Assembly: GCF_018873765.1 (NCBI RefSeq)
Contig: NC_057925.1
Coordinates: 62,861,970-62,925,969, forward strand
Origin: Telopea speciosissima
Lineage: Eukaryota > Streptophyta > Magnoliopsida > Proteales > Proteaceae
Direction: 5' to 3'
Length of the DNA: 64,000 nucleotides
A program made the translations under genes and the position numbers. The notes below the pieces were generated by a model. That model worked only from the letters and a program-made list of their open reading frames with translations, made no database searches and was not told the DNA's origin. Shown here piece after piece: positions 33,970 through 45,789 of the stretch (position 1 is its first letter; every line of letters starts with the position of its first letter).

Positions 33970-34911
33970 TGATAAACCATAAGAATACCCTCCAATCAGT
34001 GGGTGACACATGGCCGGTTCGAGGTCGAAGTATAAACCATAAGAACCCGAGTACCGAATCGAGACATGAGCCGGCAACAGCCGACCGAAGGTGACAACAA
34101 GACCGCGTCCCCGAGACCACCCCGATGGCCAACACAGCCGAGCACTAAGGGCCGACTATTGGGCCGAGCGTTCATCCCAACGGCATGGTCGAGCACTCAG
34201 GATCGAGGATGGCGCCGAAATCGGCATGGTCAGCCATAAGGGCGAGAGTCATGCAACCGAGCACTGAGTCAGGCCCACCCAGATTGAGCACACGGCTAGG
34301 ACCACCAAGGACGAATATCGGACCAAGCAACCCTGGGGTCGGTCACGTTGGGTGAGCCCACCGATGCCGAGCCCAAGGCCGAGGCTTCCCGGACGGACCC
34401 TTTGGTATCATCATATCTCCCACCTCCGTCGACGACTGAGCCGAACATCACGGGGTCGGCCATCCGACGTCGAGGCCTCTCCAGAAGTGGTGATTATCAT
34501 TCGCCAAAATCGCAAAGCCACATCATCATATCTAGACAATCACGGGATATGGATCGGGTCGTTATCTAACGACGGAATCGAATCGCGCTCCAATAAGGAC
34601 TCTTACCTTATTAAGAGTCTGACTCTGAAAATAACTCTCATCTTTGCTTTACACGAAAGAGCCCAACCAAAAAAGGACTCTTGCCATACAAGGACTCATC
34701 TCTGCCGCCTCAACTTCATCCTATAAATACCCAGGTATGGAGCTCAAACGCTCATCTCACTTTTCACTAAGTTGAAACGCTGTTGCATTGGAGACCTGAC
34801 TTAGGCATCGGAGAGTCCTTGGCCGGAGCCACACTGGCTCTCTTGTACTTACTCGATTTTTGCCGGTTCATCCTTGGGCGAACCGGACGACGGAAGTTTT
34901 CACAAGCAACA
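33970..34911 (+). mobile_element. Solo LTR, 942 bp, with 5-bp target duplication AATGG
   Basis: AATGG flanks the segment at 33965-33969 and 34912-34916. It starts TGATAAACCATAAG and ends CAAGCAACA. A TATA box (CCTATAAATACC, about 34721-34732) and the downstream stretch GACTTAGGCATCGGAGAG are typical of plant gypsy LTRs. It is markedly more GC-rich than its surroundings, and it splits an older palindromic MITE remnant, parts of which flank both sides (33780-33965 and 34960-35130). Confidence 0.85.
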
Positions 34912-34926
34912 AATGGGACCATTCTA

Positions 34927-34928
<2 letters not shown>

Positions 34929-34960
<32 letters not shown>
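34929..34960. repeat. Poly(T) tract of about 32
   Basis: A long uninterrupted T run shortly after the solo LTR. Homopolymers of this length are prone to length errors. Confidence 0.9.
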
Positions 34961-34961
<1 letters not shown>

Positions 34962-35150
34962 GGTTTTCGATTTCTTATCAGATTACTATCAGTTTGGCCT
35001 TAGGTTTTATTAGTTTCGATTGATGCATTCAGTTGATCCAATTATATCGGTTTGATACTACCCAATGTGAAACCAAACCGATAAAGGGTTCGTTTTGGTT
35101 TGATCTGGGCTGAACTGACTGATTCAGAATGAACTTTGACACACTTTTAG

Positions 35151-35339
35151 GGATCTTTATCCTCTCAATTACATTGCCCGTACTTGACGTCAAGTACATC
35201 TAACAGAGGAGGCAGAAATGACTATCCTACCCCCTACCCGAACACACTGCCCGAGGTGGGGTCCACGTGGGGTCGACCTCCCTCTATTAGATGTACTTGA
35301 CGTCAAGTACGGGCAGTGTAATTGAGAGGATAAAAATTC
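35151..35339. mobile_element. Mutator-type MITE, 189 bp, with 9-bp duplication CACTTTTAG
   Basis: CACTTTTAG is present at 35142-35150 and 35340-35348. The terminal inverted repeats are about 50 bp (TTTATCCTCTCAATTACA near each end), and each arm contains the perfect palindrome GTACTTGACGTCAAGTAC. Only about 80 bp of unique, GC-richer sequence separates the arms. Confidence 0.85.
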
Positions 35340-35348
35340 CACTTTTAG

Positions 35349-38265
35349 TTTAAGCCGCCACAATTTTCTTACGCCGCTCGCATGGATTTTTTTTTTCTTT
35401 CTTCAAAATAAATAATTTAATTATTCTATATGAAATGTAGAATATCTTGTCAATAACCATGCACAGATAAATATTTGTATGAGATACACACTCTTTTCTA
35501 TTCTGACCATGTAGACCACATATGGATGCTATCATTCTCCAATCCCTCATTGGTGTAGCATGCATATATAATCCTTCTTACACTGCCCTAGTAGAAAACC
35601 CTCCTCCTAATAATATATAACAAACCAAACCATCAAACAAAATTATTGTTTGCACGGGACTGGATTAGACTAGACTGGGTTGTTCTCATTTCCTGATTGC
35701 ATATCTTATTGTGTGATTTTTTTTATTTTTTGGTGAAAGCCTCCCCTAACCCCCAGTGTAGGGGAAGGGGGAAATATCCCAAATATCTTCGTATTTCGGT
35801 TTGATTAATTGATTAAACTAAACCCAATATGATAACGATGTGGACCATGTGGTCAAGATCTTATAGAATTATTTTTCTCTTCCTTGTGAGTGTTTGCTTT
35901 CTTTCTTGTGAAAATCATCATGACCATTGAAAGTTAAACAGGCGAAGGCGAAGATGTTGAAGACAAAGATGAGTTCGTGTTAGGCGATGAATTAGAAAAC
36001 AACGCTGCAATATCTTAGAATAATTTTCTAGTGGTTTTGACTTGGCAACATTGGTTGTCAACAGGGTGGCTCAGCCGCCAGTGCCGTTACAATGATTTCT
36101 CATGGTTGTTCCCTTCGACCAATCGTTACAAATTATTTGGCACCTAGAGGGGGGTGTCAATAAGAAAATCTCATCTATAGGGAGGATTCCTTAGTCTAAG
36201 AGCGTGACCTATGCCACTTCCTTGGGTCTATCTCTCTCCTCCACCAATAGGGGTAGAAATATCATTTCATAGGGGGAGGAGAGAGAGAGAGAGAGAGAGA
36301 CACGGGGAACATGATTTTAGTGCATGATATCGGATCAAGTAACGACACAGATCAATCTGCATGTATCCAACAGATTTATTCTTGATTTTCATTAAAAATT
36401 GGGTTTTTTATTGACAAAGTTTACCTTTAATTAGTCCATTCAATTTCTGTATTAAAAACAAACGAAACTTCTTATTCAGCCTGCACACAACTTAGCTCAG
36501 TATGTTAGAATTAACCAACAATCTTCAATTTAATTATCTGAGACTGTACCTATTATGTTGTAAAGTTAATTAATTTAACAAAAAAAGCATTGTAATTTTC
36601 CAATGGCTGAATGTTCCTTTACACAGTCAAGACATTATCTATTTGTTCACCTAAAAAAAAAAGACATTCTATTTTAAAACTTTTTTGACCACTTCGCTTT
36701 TCACGCATATCCAACCCGGTTCTTAGATCAGACTGGCCCAATCAAGCCAATTTGTCAATGTCAAAAGGGTTAGGAAGCACTTAGCGAATGTGCATTATTA
36801 ATTTTTTCTTTTTAAAAATGAAAAAAGTAAGCGAAAAAGATTCCCATGCTGTCCATTTAACGTAGACCTCGTCATAGGGTTTTTTTTTTTATGATTATTA
36901 TTTTCTCTATTTCTCCTTGGTCATGTGGGCCTCTTATTGCTGATACCATCCCACACGCTGTCATTGGTGTGAAGTGAAAGATTCCTTGGAAACTGTCCTC
37001 CATGGACTAATGGGCTGTTGTAAGAGAGTCTGAAGTTATGAAAGGTCCATGGGATGAGCTGATGGGCTTTATCTGAGCTAGCTGATTCTACCTTAGTTGA
37101 TACCCGCTTGCCATCTCTAAGGGATGCAATCCAGAGATATATTATTTATTTATTTATTTATTCATTTATTTTTTGGTAAAGGAGATATATTATTTATTTA
37201 ATTCACTGCTATGGCTACAATAATATAATATAATATAATATAATATAAGAAAATCTTTTTGTAACCAAAAGTTTGGTGAGTATATATATAGTCAGAATTT
37301 TAAAAATACCCCAGTGGGAAGGAGAGACTAGATTGGCCAAGACATTACTGCTCTGCTCTGGTAGCTACTTCACACTTCACACACGGCAAATAAAATAAGT
37401 AATACAGAAATCATTTTGATGTCAGTATATATTTTTTTTCTTTTCAAACAATAATCTGGTCAGAATTTCAGTATAAGAAGGCAAGAAGAGAGTTATTAAA
37501 AGAAATTTTTTTTTTAGAGGGATACACATTTTTTGTTTTAAAGTTTTCCAATTTGAACGGTATGAGCATCAGTGTGAAGTTTTTTCTCTTCATCTTCCCA
37601 TGGCAATGGTGATAATTAGCGTAAAATAAACCAGCTGTGATATAAACAAAAAAAAGGCCTGTGAGAGTGGAAGCATGAGCTTAATATTGTATTTGAGTTT
37701 TAGAGCTTGTAGACAAAAAAATATAGGCCTCTCTTGGGCCCATGATGACCGCAAGGCTTGAAACAACCAAGTAGGAGGGTATATTACTATGGTCAAGCTT
37801 GGCTTTACCTAAGCCCAGCCCCATTGACAGCCACGAAGACCCTACCACCTGAAGAGTCACGGCACCTAAGCTCAGACCCAAGAACTAATCTCATCTCATG
37901 GTAATGGGATTCTAAGCTCATCAGACCCAGAGTTTAGGCATCCATACTGAACTTCTTTATGGTGATGACTCACTTTAAAGGACTTAGTCATGAAGACATT
38001 CCATCATTCTTTCCTGCTTATCTTTTTTTTTTTTTTGTAAACAATTCTTTTCTGCTTATCAAAGGAACAATTATGGGAAGCCAATAAACAGTTTTGCGTT
38101 TTTTTGTTTTTTTTTTTAACATAATAAAACTTAGAATCCTTAAGTCATATTCTACAACTAATTTAATCAATGGTCCTCTGAAACTACAACCCGTGTATGT
38201 AGTAGACCTACAATATTGAATGATCCTGATGATAATGACAGTACCCCATATCCAACCTATTCCAC
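35349..38265. other. Intergenic region with simple repeats
   Basis: No gene is recognised. There is a (GA)n tract at about 36280-36300, TTTA-type repeats at about 37141-37165 and a (ATATA)n-type run at about 37221-37250. T-rich tracts occur near 38024 and 38100. The short open frames have no family character. Confidence 0.5.
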
Positions 38266-38269
38266 TTGC

Positions 38270-38620
38270 TAAGTGTGGGTAGAAAGGTTCAAGGAGAGAC
38301 ACAGCGCGTAGCCAAAGATGACCATAAGTTTGTAATTGTTACTGATGGAAGCTATCATAACTCATCTAGTATTTCTGGATGGTTTGCAATCTTGATCATT
38401 CGAGGAAGGGAATCTCTAGCTGCTTCAGATCAAGAAGATGTGAATCAGCCCTTGAAGCCGAGATGAAGGGGATCTCTAGCTGCTTCAGTGAAATTTAGGA
38501 AGACTTCATGATTCCAAGGTTAATGTGATGCATGCATCTAGGGACTTAATCGAACCAGCACATAGGTTAGCAAGGATGAGCTCAGTTAATGGTCTCTGGT
38601 AATTTTGTAGTGGACCTGAG
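38270..38620 (+). mobile_element. LINE RNase H-domain fragment
   Basis: The frame reads VIVTDGSYHNSSSISGWFAI and, after shifts, ALEAEMKGISS and LIEPAHRLARMSS. This is the RNase H-like module (RVT_3) found at the C terminus of plant L1-type LINEs: an Asp in the DGS motif, the AExxG helix and the terminal NxxAHxLA-like motif. No other LINE part is next to it. Confidence 0.65.
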
Positions 38621-39822
38621 TTTCTATGAACTTTGTAGCTTGTATTGGTAGTTTTATGTTATTACTAATAGTGCCACAAAATAATCATTTTGTTCAACGT
38701 CTGAATGGTGGGGCTGTGTGGGGAAACTTTCCAATTGTTTTTTGCTTAACATCTAAATGATGTCAGCTCTAATGTAAAAGAATATATTAACTAGTCCATT
38801 CCTACAGATTCTTATACGGCATCATTCATGTTTTTTTACTTTTTATTCACTATAGAGAACCCTGTGTCTGAAAATAACACCAACTGCTGTTATCTAAATT
38901 TCAGAAGGAAATAAAGAATAAATGCACTTCTTTATTATTGAAAATTGCAGATCAATTACAAGTTACATTGGAAAAGCTACAATTCACTAACAATATCTAA
39001 GTTGACGCAGCACTAGCAGATTGCAGATTCCCGAGTCATTTTATTAAGTGAACGAATCAGTTTATAAGCTGGTTTTGGTGATTACCTGCGAAAAAAATTT
39101 ATAGACATCTAACAAAAATTTACAATATTCCACCAAATGTTGAAAGAAATTATATATTCATGCGATGGGAAAACCATATGTGGTAAATTGGAGAACAACC
39201 AATAAGCACATGGAAACTCACATTGACCCCAAATCATTCTATAATGTACAAACTAAATCTAGAAAATTCAAGCATTTTGAATAAAAAAAGGGGCATTACC
39301 CAGTGCTGGTCCTGCCTATTTGGGATCCTGGAAGGAGTGAGTTTAGTGTCAATCCTAACCTATGGCATTTTTTGCGCAAAGAACGTTTTGCTAAAACATT
39401 TATAAGGGGAACAAAATGGAGAGGGTTGCAACTCTAGACAAAGAAGATGTTTGTTCCTACTCCCTAACAATGCATAGAGAAAAGGCCACAGCATCTGTTA
39501 TTCAGCAGAGTACGTAGATGGTAGATCATAGAGATATGGAATTGGTCAAGAGTTTGAAATATGAAAAAGAATGAGTGAGAATAAATGCTAAATGATACTC
39601 TTCAATAACTTATAAAGAACACCTGTTACTCATAAGAAAGGGAATTAAGTGAGTAAACAGTAAAAACTCACCAAGAACAATTTATAATAACTAATTGGCA
39701 GAACCTATAATGCAACTACAGAAGTTCTAACTAATAAACATTTAGTAGGAGTTGCATACATGGCATGATACATACCAAAACTTTTGACCAGATTATCACA
39801 GTACTCGTCTTCTGCACTTTTT
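38621..39822. other. Intergenic, and 3' flank of the NOT3 copy
   Basis: No gene is recognisable on either strand. The right part would contain the 3' UTR of the minus-strand NOT3 copy. Confidence 0.45.
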
Positions 39823-39892
39823 CTATACAACAAGAAGTTCGTCTTCAAGGTAACTGTATTCAAAAGTGAACTCAGTCTTGATCCTCTGGCAC
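39823..39892 (-). pseudogene. NOT3: NOT3 last exon (clean)
   Basis: Acceptor taaacag, then CQRIKTEFTFEYSYLEDELL and VV followed by TAG (39823-39825). This is the conserved C terminus of NOT3. It completes the TGG codon (W) split by the intron from 41961 to 39893. No lesion is present. Confidence 0.9.
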
Positions 39893-40317
39893 CTGTTTAT
39901 GGGCAGCATTGCAGACTAAGTCAATTGAGAACCAAAAACTACATCATTTAAAAAAAATAAAAGTGAATCTATTTTCCCCCATTTTAAGAATAAACTTTCG
40001 AAGCGCTAAGAATTAAACCATTTGTCCAGAAGTAAGATTAGAGAAGTTAATTTGTAATTGCAAACACACAGGCAGCAACCAAGTGAGTAATTAAGAAAGC
40101 ATGTCATGATTGCAATTTTACACCACCAAAATCCCCAGAGTACATTGATAGTAAAGGATGGAAATGAGTAGTTTATACCCATCCACTCACCCACGTATCA
40201 TTTCCACAGATCCCCTGTGCTCTTCCAGTATAATCTCCTCCAACTAGTAAACCACCAACAACTTCAGAGAAATATTCTAGGTCTTGTACCATGTATAACC
40301 TCGGATAGAGCCTATTA

Positions 40318-40595
40318 TTGGAGGGCAAGGATCCATGTAGCAGACCCTATCTAGCTAAGATTCTCCAGACTTGCTGGGCTGTGCCTCTTTCCTCTTACAT
40401 TATCTGTCACTTTTATCTTTCACTTTTCTTTTATTTCCCATCATTCATTTGTCATTGTCCATTTTTCACTTCTCATATCATTTCTAGATCTCACTTTTAC
40501 CTACTTTCTTTGTTTGGATCCATGAAGCCGACCCCATTAAGTTGGGATAAGGCTGAGTTTGTTGTTGTTGTTGTTGTTGTTGTTTTCCTCAACCA
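40318..40595 (+). mobile_element. RTE/SINE-type 3' end with (GTT)n tail
   Basis: The segment ends 'ggatccatgaagccgacccc..taaggctgag' followed by (GTT)n at about 40559-40583, the tail shared by plant RTE LINEs and the SINEs they mobilise. It lies inside the last NOT3 intron. The run of valines in the open frame here is only the GTT repeat. Confidence 0.65.
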
Positions 40596-40958
40596 TCAAT
40601 CTTCCAATATGAAGTGAATCAGATAACCACAGACCATGCAGGATGTCCAGCACCTAAGAAAACATGCTTATCCCCTTCTTTGCTGTGAAAAACTTATGAA
40701 AATATTTAAGTAAAACTATGTATAGTTTGATGTCTATCCCACAGTATGAATCTATTTTAACCCATTCTACAGCATCTACGAACTGTGATGGGCATCTGCA
40801 CTAAGCTTGAAGATGGATGGATGCTTGAAGGGCCCCAAGCTTGCCTTGCTCTGGATATGCACCAACGCGTAAGGCAGGCCTAAAGGCATGAAATATGCAC
40901 TTCACCTGCCCCTTCCACTTTAAGATGGATAGACTTGCAATGATCTGAGCTCTAAGAC

Positions 40959-41602
40959 TAAGGATGTAAACGGATCGAATTCGGTCGGATAGTGGCATTA
41001 TCATATTCGTATCCGATTATATTCGGACGGATTCGGATAATATCCTATCGGTTTTCGGACGGATTCGGATATTTTTCGGATAGTGATTTTTTGAATACTG
41101 GTTCTCCTAAATGGATATGAATACGGATCGAATACAATTTTTCGACTATCCGTTGACATATTTACCATTTTTATGATGAAGGTTAGGGTTGAGACTTGAG
41201 AGTTCAGTAACTACCCTTTCTTCTACTCTTCTTAGTCTTTTATTCTCTTACATTTTTTACTTTTGGTTTTTTAATAGATATGTAATTCCATGTATCACAT
41301 TGCATAAAACAATATATATAAACCAATAGCAAATCTAGAAAAAGAATCACATTATCTTAACTTATAAATTTATAAAAATATGATAACAAAATCCAATAAG
41401 GTAACTTAAAAGGATAGACAAACACAGAGTTATATTTCAGATATTTTAATACCGTCGGACTGCGAAACGAATCAAATAATAATCGGTCGGATAGGGAGAT
41501 TATCATATTCGTATCCGATTAGTTTCGAACGGATTCGGATTCTCCTAAACGGATACGAACGCGGATCGAATACGGATTTACGAATATCCATTTACATCCC
41601 TA
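40959..41602. mobile_element. hAT-type MITE, 644 bp, with perfect 8-bp duplication TCTAAGAC
   Basis: TCTAAGAC is found at 40951-40958 and 41603-41610. The ends are inverted (TAAGGATGTAAACGGAT on the left, TAGGGATGTAAATGGATA reading in from the right). The subterminal parts repeat 'cggattcggat' words in both orientations. No protein is encoded. It sits in the last NOT3 intron. Confidence 0.9.
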
Positions 41603-41961
41603 TCTAAGACTGCACCTCAAGGCCTTTCTTTCAGTTACACCTGGAGGCTCACCCCAATGTGTAGACCTTGTGTGCTTTCTAAAATACAGAAGACATACCC
41701 AACAAAAAGACAGTGGTAAATTAATTACATGAGAAAACAATATTATCTGTGTAGGCATACTTGCATCAGCAGAAAAGCTTGTCAAAGAATAGAGCACCTT
41801 TAAGACAGCACAAAAACACAAAACAAGAAATACTCCATTTGTATGCACTATGTACACAACTCAAAACATTGATCAATGGCAAAAAAAACCAAAGTACAAG
41901 AGATAAAAGATCAAGCAATCCGAAAAGGAGAGCAAAAAATAAATAAATATATTTAACATAC

Positions 41962-42059
41962 CATCCATGCTGTAAGTCGTCACTGGCTATGTGAAAATCA
42001 AAGTACACACATGTCCCCTGTTCATATTCATCAGTTGTAACTTTTGGTTCCTCATGATT
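41962..42059 (-). pseudogene. NOT3: NOT3 exon, NOT-box end (clean)
   Basis: It reads NHEEPKVTTDEYEQGTCVYF, then DFHIASDDLQHGW, with a GTATGT donor after 41962. The acceptor side (gatag, 42061-42060) lies only 42 bases from the previous exon's donor, too short for a plant intron, so sequence has been lost here. Confidence 0.88.
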
Positions 42060-42101
42060 CTATCTACTAGCCAAATTACGCAACAAAACAAACTATCATA
42101 C

Positions 42102-42312
42102 AGGAATATAGTTCTTCGGACGTTCTGAATCTTTGGATTGGGGACGCTTGTAGTAAGCAGCCTCAAGCATCTGCAAATTGTATAAATGATCATGCATCCC
42201 TCCAGAGTTTGCAGTAGACCCACGAAATTAGGGTCACCACAGGGTGTCTCCGTCAGCACAAAAACTTCTCCCTTTGATCAGGTGCAATTTCAGTTCTTCC
42301 ACGAAATTGGCC
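42102..42312 (-). pseudogene. NOT3: NOT3 exon remnant with internal deletion
   Basis: After the acceptor gtttcag it reads GQFRGRTEIAPDQREKFL, then C and TGA (42253-42255). It resumes in another phase with STANSGGMHDHLYNLQMLEA and AYYKRPQSKDSERPKNYIP before a GTATGA donor. In other plant NOT3 proteins a Q-rich region of a few hundred residues separates these two parts, so a large internal deletion is inferred. Its first codon joins in phase to the exon ending at 59085. Confidence 0.85.
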
Positions 42313-43199
42313 CTGAAACAAACTGTAAATTAATTTTAAATGACTAAATAATACTGATTGAAAGATCAAATTAATTGGTAAAAATACGACCATACGAGTT
42401 TTACACCATATTGTTAGAAAAACAACCCAAATACAATTTTGTAATTCCTTTCTCTCAAAACATTGGCCATTTTCAACAGTTAAATGTGCAACACAAAACT
42501 GAATAGATTCAGTCTAATCAATAAGCAATATGAAGTTTAAGCTTCATTGTAAAATTAAACACCAATGGGCATCCCTGTTTGCTCCCAAATTGAAAATAAT
42601 TAATTTTAAATTATTATAGATATATATATATAAATAAAATATGAAAGATCTAAGAGCACTAAAACTAAAACAGGCTTTGATCCTTTGATTGATTTGAAAT
42701 GAATAGTCATAAATCCACTTCTTAAGAAAAACAACACTTAAAACAGGCTAGCTTAAATTGGGATATTCATTTAGCATAGCCCAGTTTGGCTGTCTCAGGA
42801 TCTATAGTTTTTCATACCCCTTATCTGAAATGCTTTCAAATCAAGGGCTTAGCTTCAGTGAGTTTCAGCCAAATATCAACATTGGCCAAATTGACCAAAA
42901 TGGGCTGAGGAACCCAAAGCAGCAAAAGAAAATATTAAATCATGTGCTTCCCTTAGGCTGCCAAAGCAAAATATTTTGGATTTTTGGCCAAAAAATATAA
43001 AATTAATGCCTAAGATTCAACGTTTTCTTTTAAAAAATACCTATGTTAGGCTTCAATTCTTAATGATATATTTAATTAGAAAATAATTAACTAGGACATA
43101 CACATTCCAATATCATTTAATCAACAGCAACAAACCATAAAAATAAAAATAAAAACTGTATCAAATTGATTGACCAAGGTTATGCTGAGATGATGAAAA
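42313..43199. other. Start of the giant NOT3 intron; no element recognised
   Basis: AT-rich sequence without recognisable genes or transposon ends. Confidence 0.5.
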
Positions 43200-43214
43200 A
43201 CTTCAGAATAAATA

Positions 43215-43386
43215 AAAACGGGATACCCCAGTACACGAGGCTCCCACCACTGTGGGGTCTTGGAAGGGTCATAACTCATAAAGTACGCAGCCTTACCCCC
43301 GCTTCACGGAGAGGCTGTTTCCTGACTCGAACCCGCAACCACTAAGTCGCAATGGAGCAACCTAACCGTTGCACTGAGGTCTGCCC
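43215..43386 (-). mobile_element. Au-type SINE, minus strand
   Basis: The reverse complement has a B-box region with ggttgcgggttcgagtc, the block 'cagcctctccgtgaagcgggggtaaggctgcgta' and the tail 'ccccacagtggtgggagcctcgtg'. This is the same family as 20233-20408, but closer to a typical Au SINE. Confidence 0.8.
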
Positions 43387-43387
43387 T

Positions 43388-43410
43388 CTAAGGGCGTACC
43401 TAGTGCACAA
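43388..43410 (-). mobile_element. Second Au SINE, 3' end, split by a hAT element
   Basis: 'taagggcgtacctagtgcacaa' is the 3' end of an Au SINE on the minus strand. Its continuation (gtgcacaaggctcctacc...gggtctggggaggg) is found at 44483-44530 on the other side of the hAT-type element, sharing the 8-bp duplication GTGCACAA. Confidence 0.75.
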
Positions 43411-44482
43411 CATAGTTGTCAAGGCGTCGCCAAGGTATCAACTAGGTGCCGCCAAGGCGTCCAGGCGGTTTTATTGGGCCTAGGCGACCTCCGCCTTATT
43501 GTAATGCGCCTTGCACTGGTTTTTACTGGTATCGGTATTAGCCCTTATTTATGCCAAATATCATTTAAGTAAATGTTTTATATTTGGTATTTCATTTGGT
43601 ATTTCATTTACTTGAGATATTATTCATAAATAAACAAATACCCCCCTATTTGAATCCAATAAAAATAGTTAAAAAATAAAATTCCAAGAGGAAAAAAAAT
43701 CAACCCCCCAGTTCAAGAACAAAAACTGGATTTTCGACGGTAGGTAAAATTTTCAACTTTCTAATGCTGGGGTTTTTCTCAAATCTAAAAAATAAATCTT
43801 AATATGGTAAAACATTGCTAAAAACCAAAAGTGTGGTAAAATATTCATTTGTTTTTATATCTAAAAAAATATTTTCATTCAGAACGATTTTGACGGCATT
43901 CGCACATACCAAATAAGGTTTGACCGGAACATAATTTCTTCAATATAAATCAGATTTAAGCAATATGGGATTTGTTGGAAAGCTGGTTTTGTGCTCTACC
44001 TAATACTAAAAGCCTCATGTAAAAATAAAATCATCTGATTAGTCAAACTTGTTAGAGAACAAGAACATTTCTCTAAATCGAAAACAATTTAATTCCTCAT
44101 AGATAAGATCATATTTTCTAAGAACACTATAAACCAAATGTATGTTGGATTGTTTCAAACTTCCAATAGCTTGCTTCTTCAGTTCTGTTGTCTTCTAGTT
44201 CTATGTTGATTTTTGATGATTTGATGTGGCTTAATATTGATTTTTTATGACTTGATGTGACTTAATGTGGCTTAATGTTGATTTTTTTATGACTTGAGAA
44301 GGCTTAATGTTGATTTTTGATTATATAAGGTATATATTGTAGCATACTAAATAACGTTAGAAAAGGGGGAAATAAAAAATAACACTTGGGGGCGCTTTGG
44401 TCGCCTAGGCGGGTGTCTTGTCGCCTAAGCGCTTAGACACCCCTCCAACGTCTTGGGCTGCTTTGCCGCCTTGACAACTATG
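43411..44482. mobile_element. Non-autonomous hAT element, 1072 bp, with 8-bp duplication GTGCACAA
   Basis: The terminal inverted repeats are perfect over 16 bp (CATAGTTGTCAAGGCG at each end). GTGCACAA flanks it at 43403-43410 and 44483-44490. It inserted into an Au SINE. There is no transposase. Near the termini many 'gcgcctaggcg' words occur. The interior (about 43540-44015) is shared with 60880-60960 and, in reverse, with about 61505-61915. Confidence 0.9.
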
Positions 44483-44530
44483 GTGCACAAGGCTCCTACC
44501 ATTGCGGGGTCTGGGGAGGGTCAATGAATA
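44483..44530 (-). mobile_element. Second Au SINE, remaining part
   Basis: This is the continuation of the SINE interrupted by the hAT element. It stops near 44520, so the SINE is 5'-truncated. Confidence 0.7.
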
Positions 44531-44684
44531 AAACAGTTAATTCATAAGTCAATGAATAGCAATTTTTATCAAAATAAAAAAAGGGGCCTGGATAGAAGGA
44601 ATGAGCTTAAGTCTCTTCCTCCCCACCGCCCCCCTCACACACACACACAAAACAAAACAAAAGAAAAAAAAACTCCTTTCCCAC

Positions 44685-45120
44685 TTTTTTTTTTCTAGTA
44701 ACAGAAACCTTTATTGCCAAAGAAGAATAGACTACAAAACTAAAGTAGAACACCAACATAAAGGGTGAAGCCCTAAAAACCCACAAGAAGAGACTACTCA
44801 ATCTTTACAGAACCCTAATAAAGAGTTCCCTGTTTACACCTGTCTTGGTTAAGCCATCAACTAGGGAATTTGCTGAGCGTAACCTCTAAGAGAAACTGAA
44901 TTTTTTTCACCACCAGAGATCTAGCCTTTCTTAGCAAAGGTATGTAGTGCCATGGGCCAGCAGTTGGCTCTTGAATACAACTAACCACCAATCTGGAGTC
45001 TCCTTCAAAGATAATAAATTCATCGTTTGGAGATTGAAATCTCCACACCTTGGATGATCACCTTGATCCCTGTTGTGATGGAACCAATACTAATAGGTCC
45101 TGAGAATACCAACTGAACCT
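44685..45120 (-). mobile_element. 3' end of the nested L1-type LINE (RNase H domain, poly(A))
   Basis: A T run at 44685-44694 is the poly(A) tail, preceded on the element's strand by AATAAAG. Further up, the minus strand encodes FIIFEGDSRLVVSCIQEP and GPWHYIPLLRKARSLV, the C-terminal half of the LINE RNase H-like domain. It forms one element with the zinc-binding-domain pieces at 46152-46345 and 51445-51753. Confidence 0.75.
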
Positions 45121-45577
45121 GGTAACTCAACTCAGCCTTATCCCAAATTGGGGTCGGCTACATGGATTCTTATCCTCCAATCAACTCGATTCAAAGCCAT
45201 ACTTGTTACAAGGCCTAAGCTATGCGTGTCTTTCCTCACCACTTCTCCCAGAATCATTTTGGCTCTACCTCTGGCTCTTTTAGCTCTTCAATTTGAATCA
45301 AATCACTCCTTTGTACTGGAGCATCTAAAAGCCTTCGTTGTACATGACCATGAAACCTCAAACGACTTTCTCATAGCTTATCATGTATTGAAGCTACTCC
45401 CAAATCAGCTCTAATTTATTCATTCCTTATTTTATTCTTCCTAGTTTTATTACACAACCATCTCAACTTCCTCATCTCAGCCAGTGAGTTTATTTGTATG
45501 ATGTTTCTTAATTGCCCAATGTTTCGCACCATACATCATAGCCGATTGTATGACTGTCCTATAAAAATTTTCTAATG
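45121..45577 (-). mobile_element. RTE-type LINE 3' remnant
   Basis: On the minus strand it shows ENFYRTVIQSAMMYGAKHWA, then, after several stops, FHGHVQRR-like and VIQLKS-like traces. It ends in the usual 3' tail (gtagccgaccccaatttgggataaggctgagt). It is more decayed than the 19410 copy. Confidence 0.65.
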
Positions 45578-45789
45578 TAGACCAGTCACAAATGATAACC
45601 AGTCCACAAGAGGATCGCAAACTTCAGGTCCAGCAACAGTAAATACTTCAATCGATTCTCAAATTTGCAGGACATTTCAAAACAATAAAGCAATCAACAA
45701 AGGAAGAAGATAGGGTAGTCTCTCTCAGACTCAGATCTCTCACCCACGGCCTCTCACCATTCTCTCTCACAAAGCAAAGCACAAAAGCT

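Noticed and set aside
34348..35013. Plus-strand open frames of up to 124 residues
   Set aside because: They lie in the GC-rich solo LTR and the poly(T) tract and match no family; GC-rich DNA yields chance frames.
40318..40617. 99-residue frame ending in a valine run
   Set aside because: The valines are the (GTT)n tail of an RTE/SINE 3' end.
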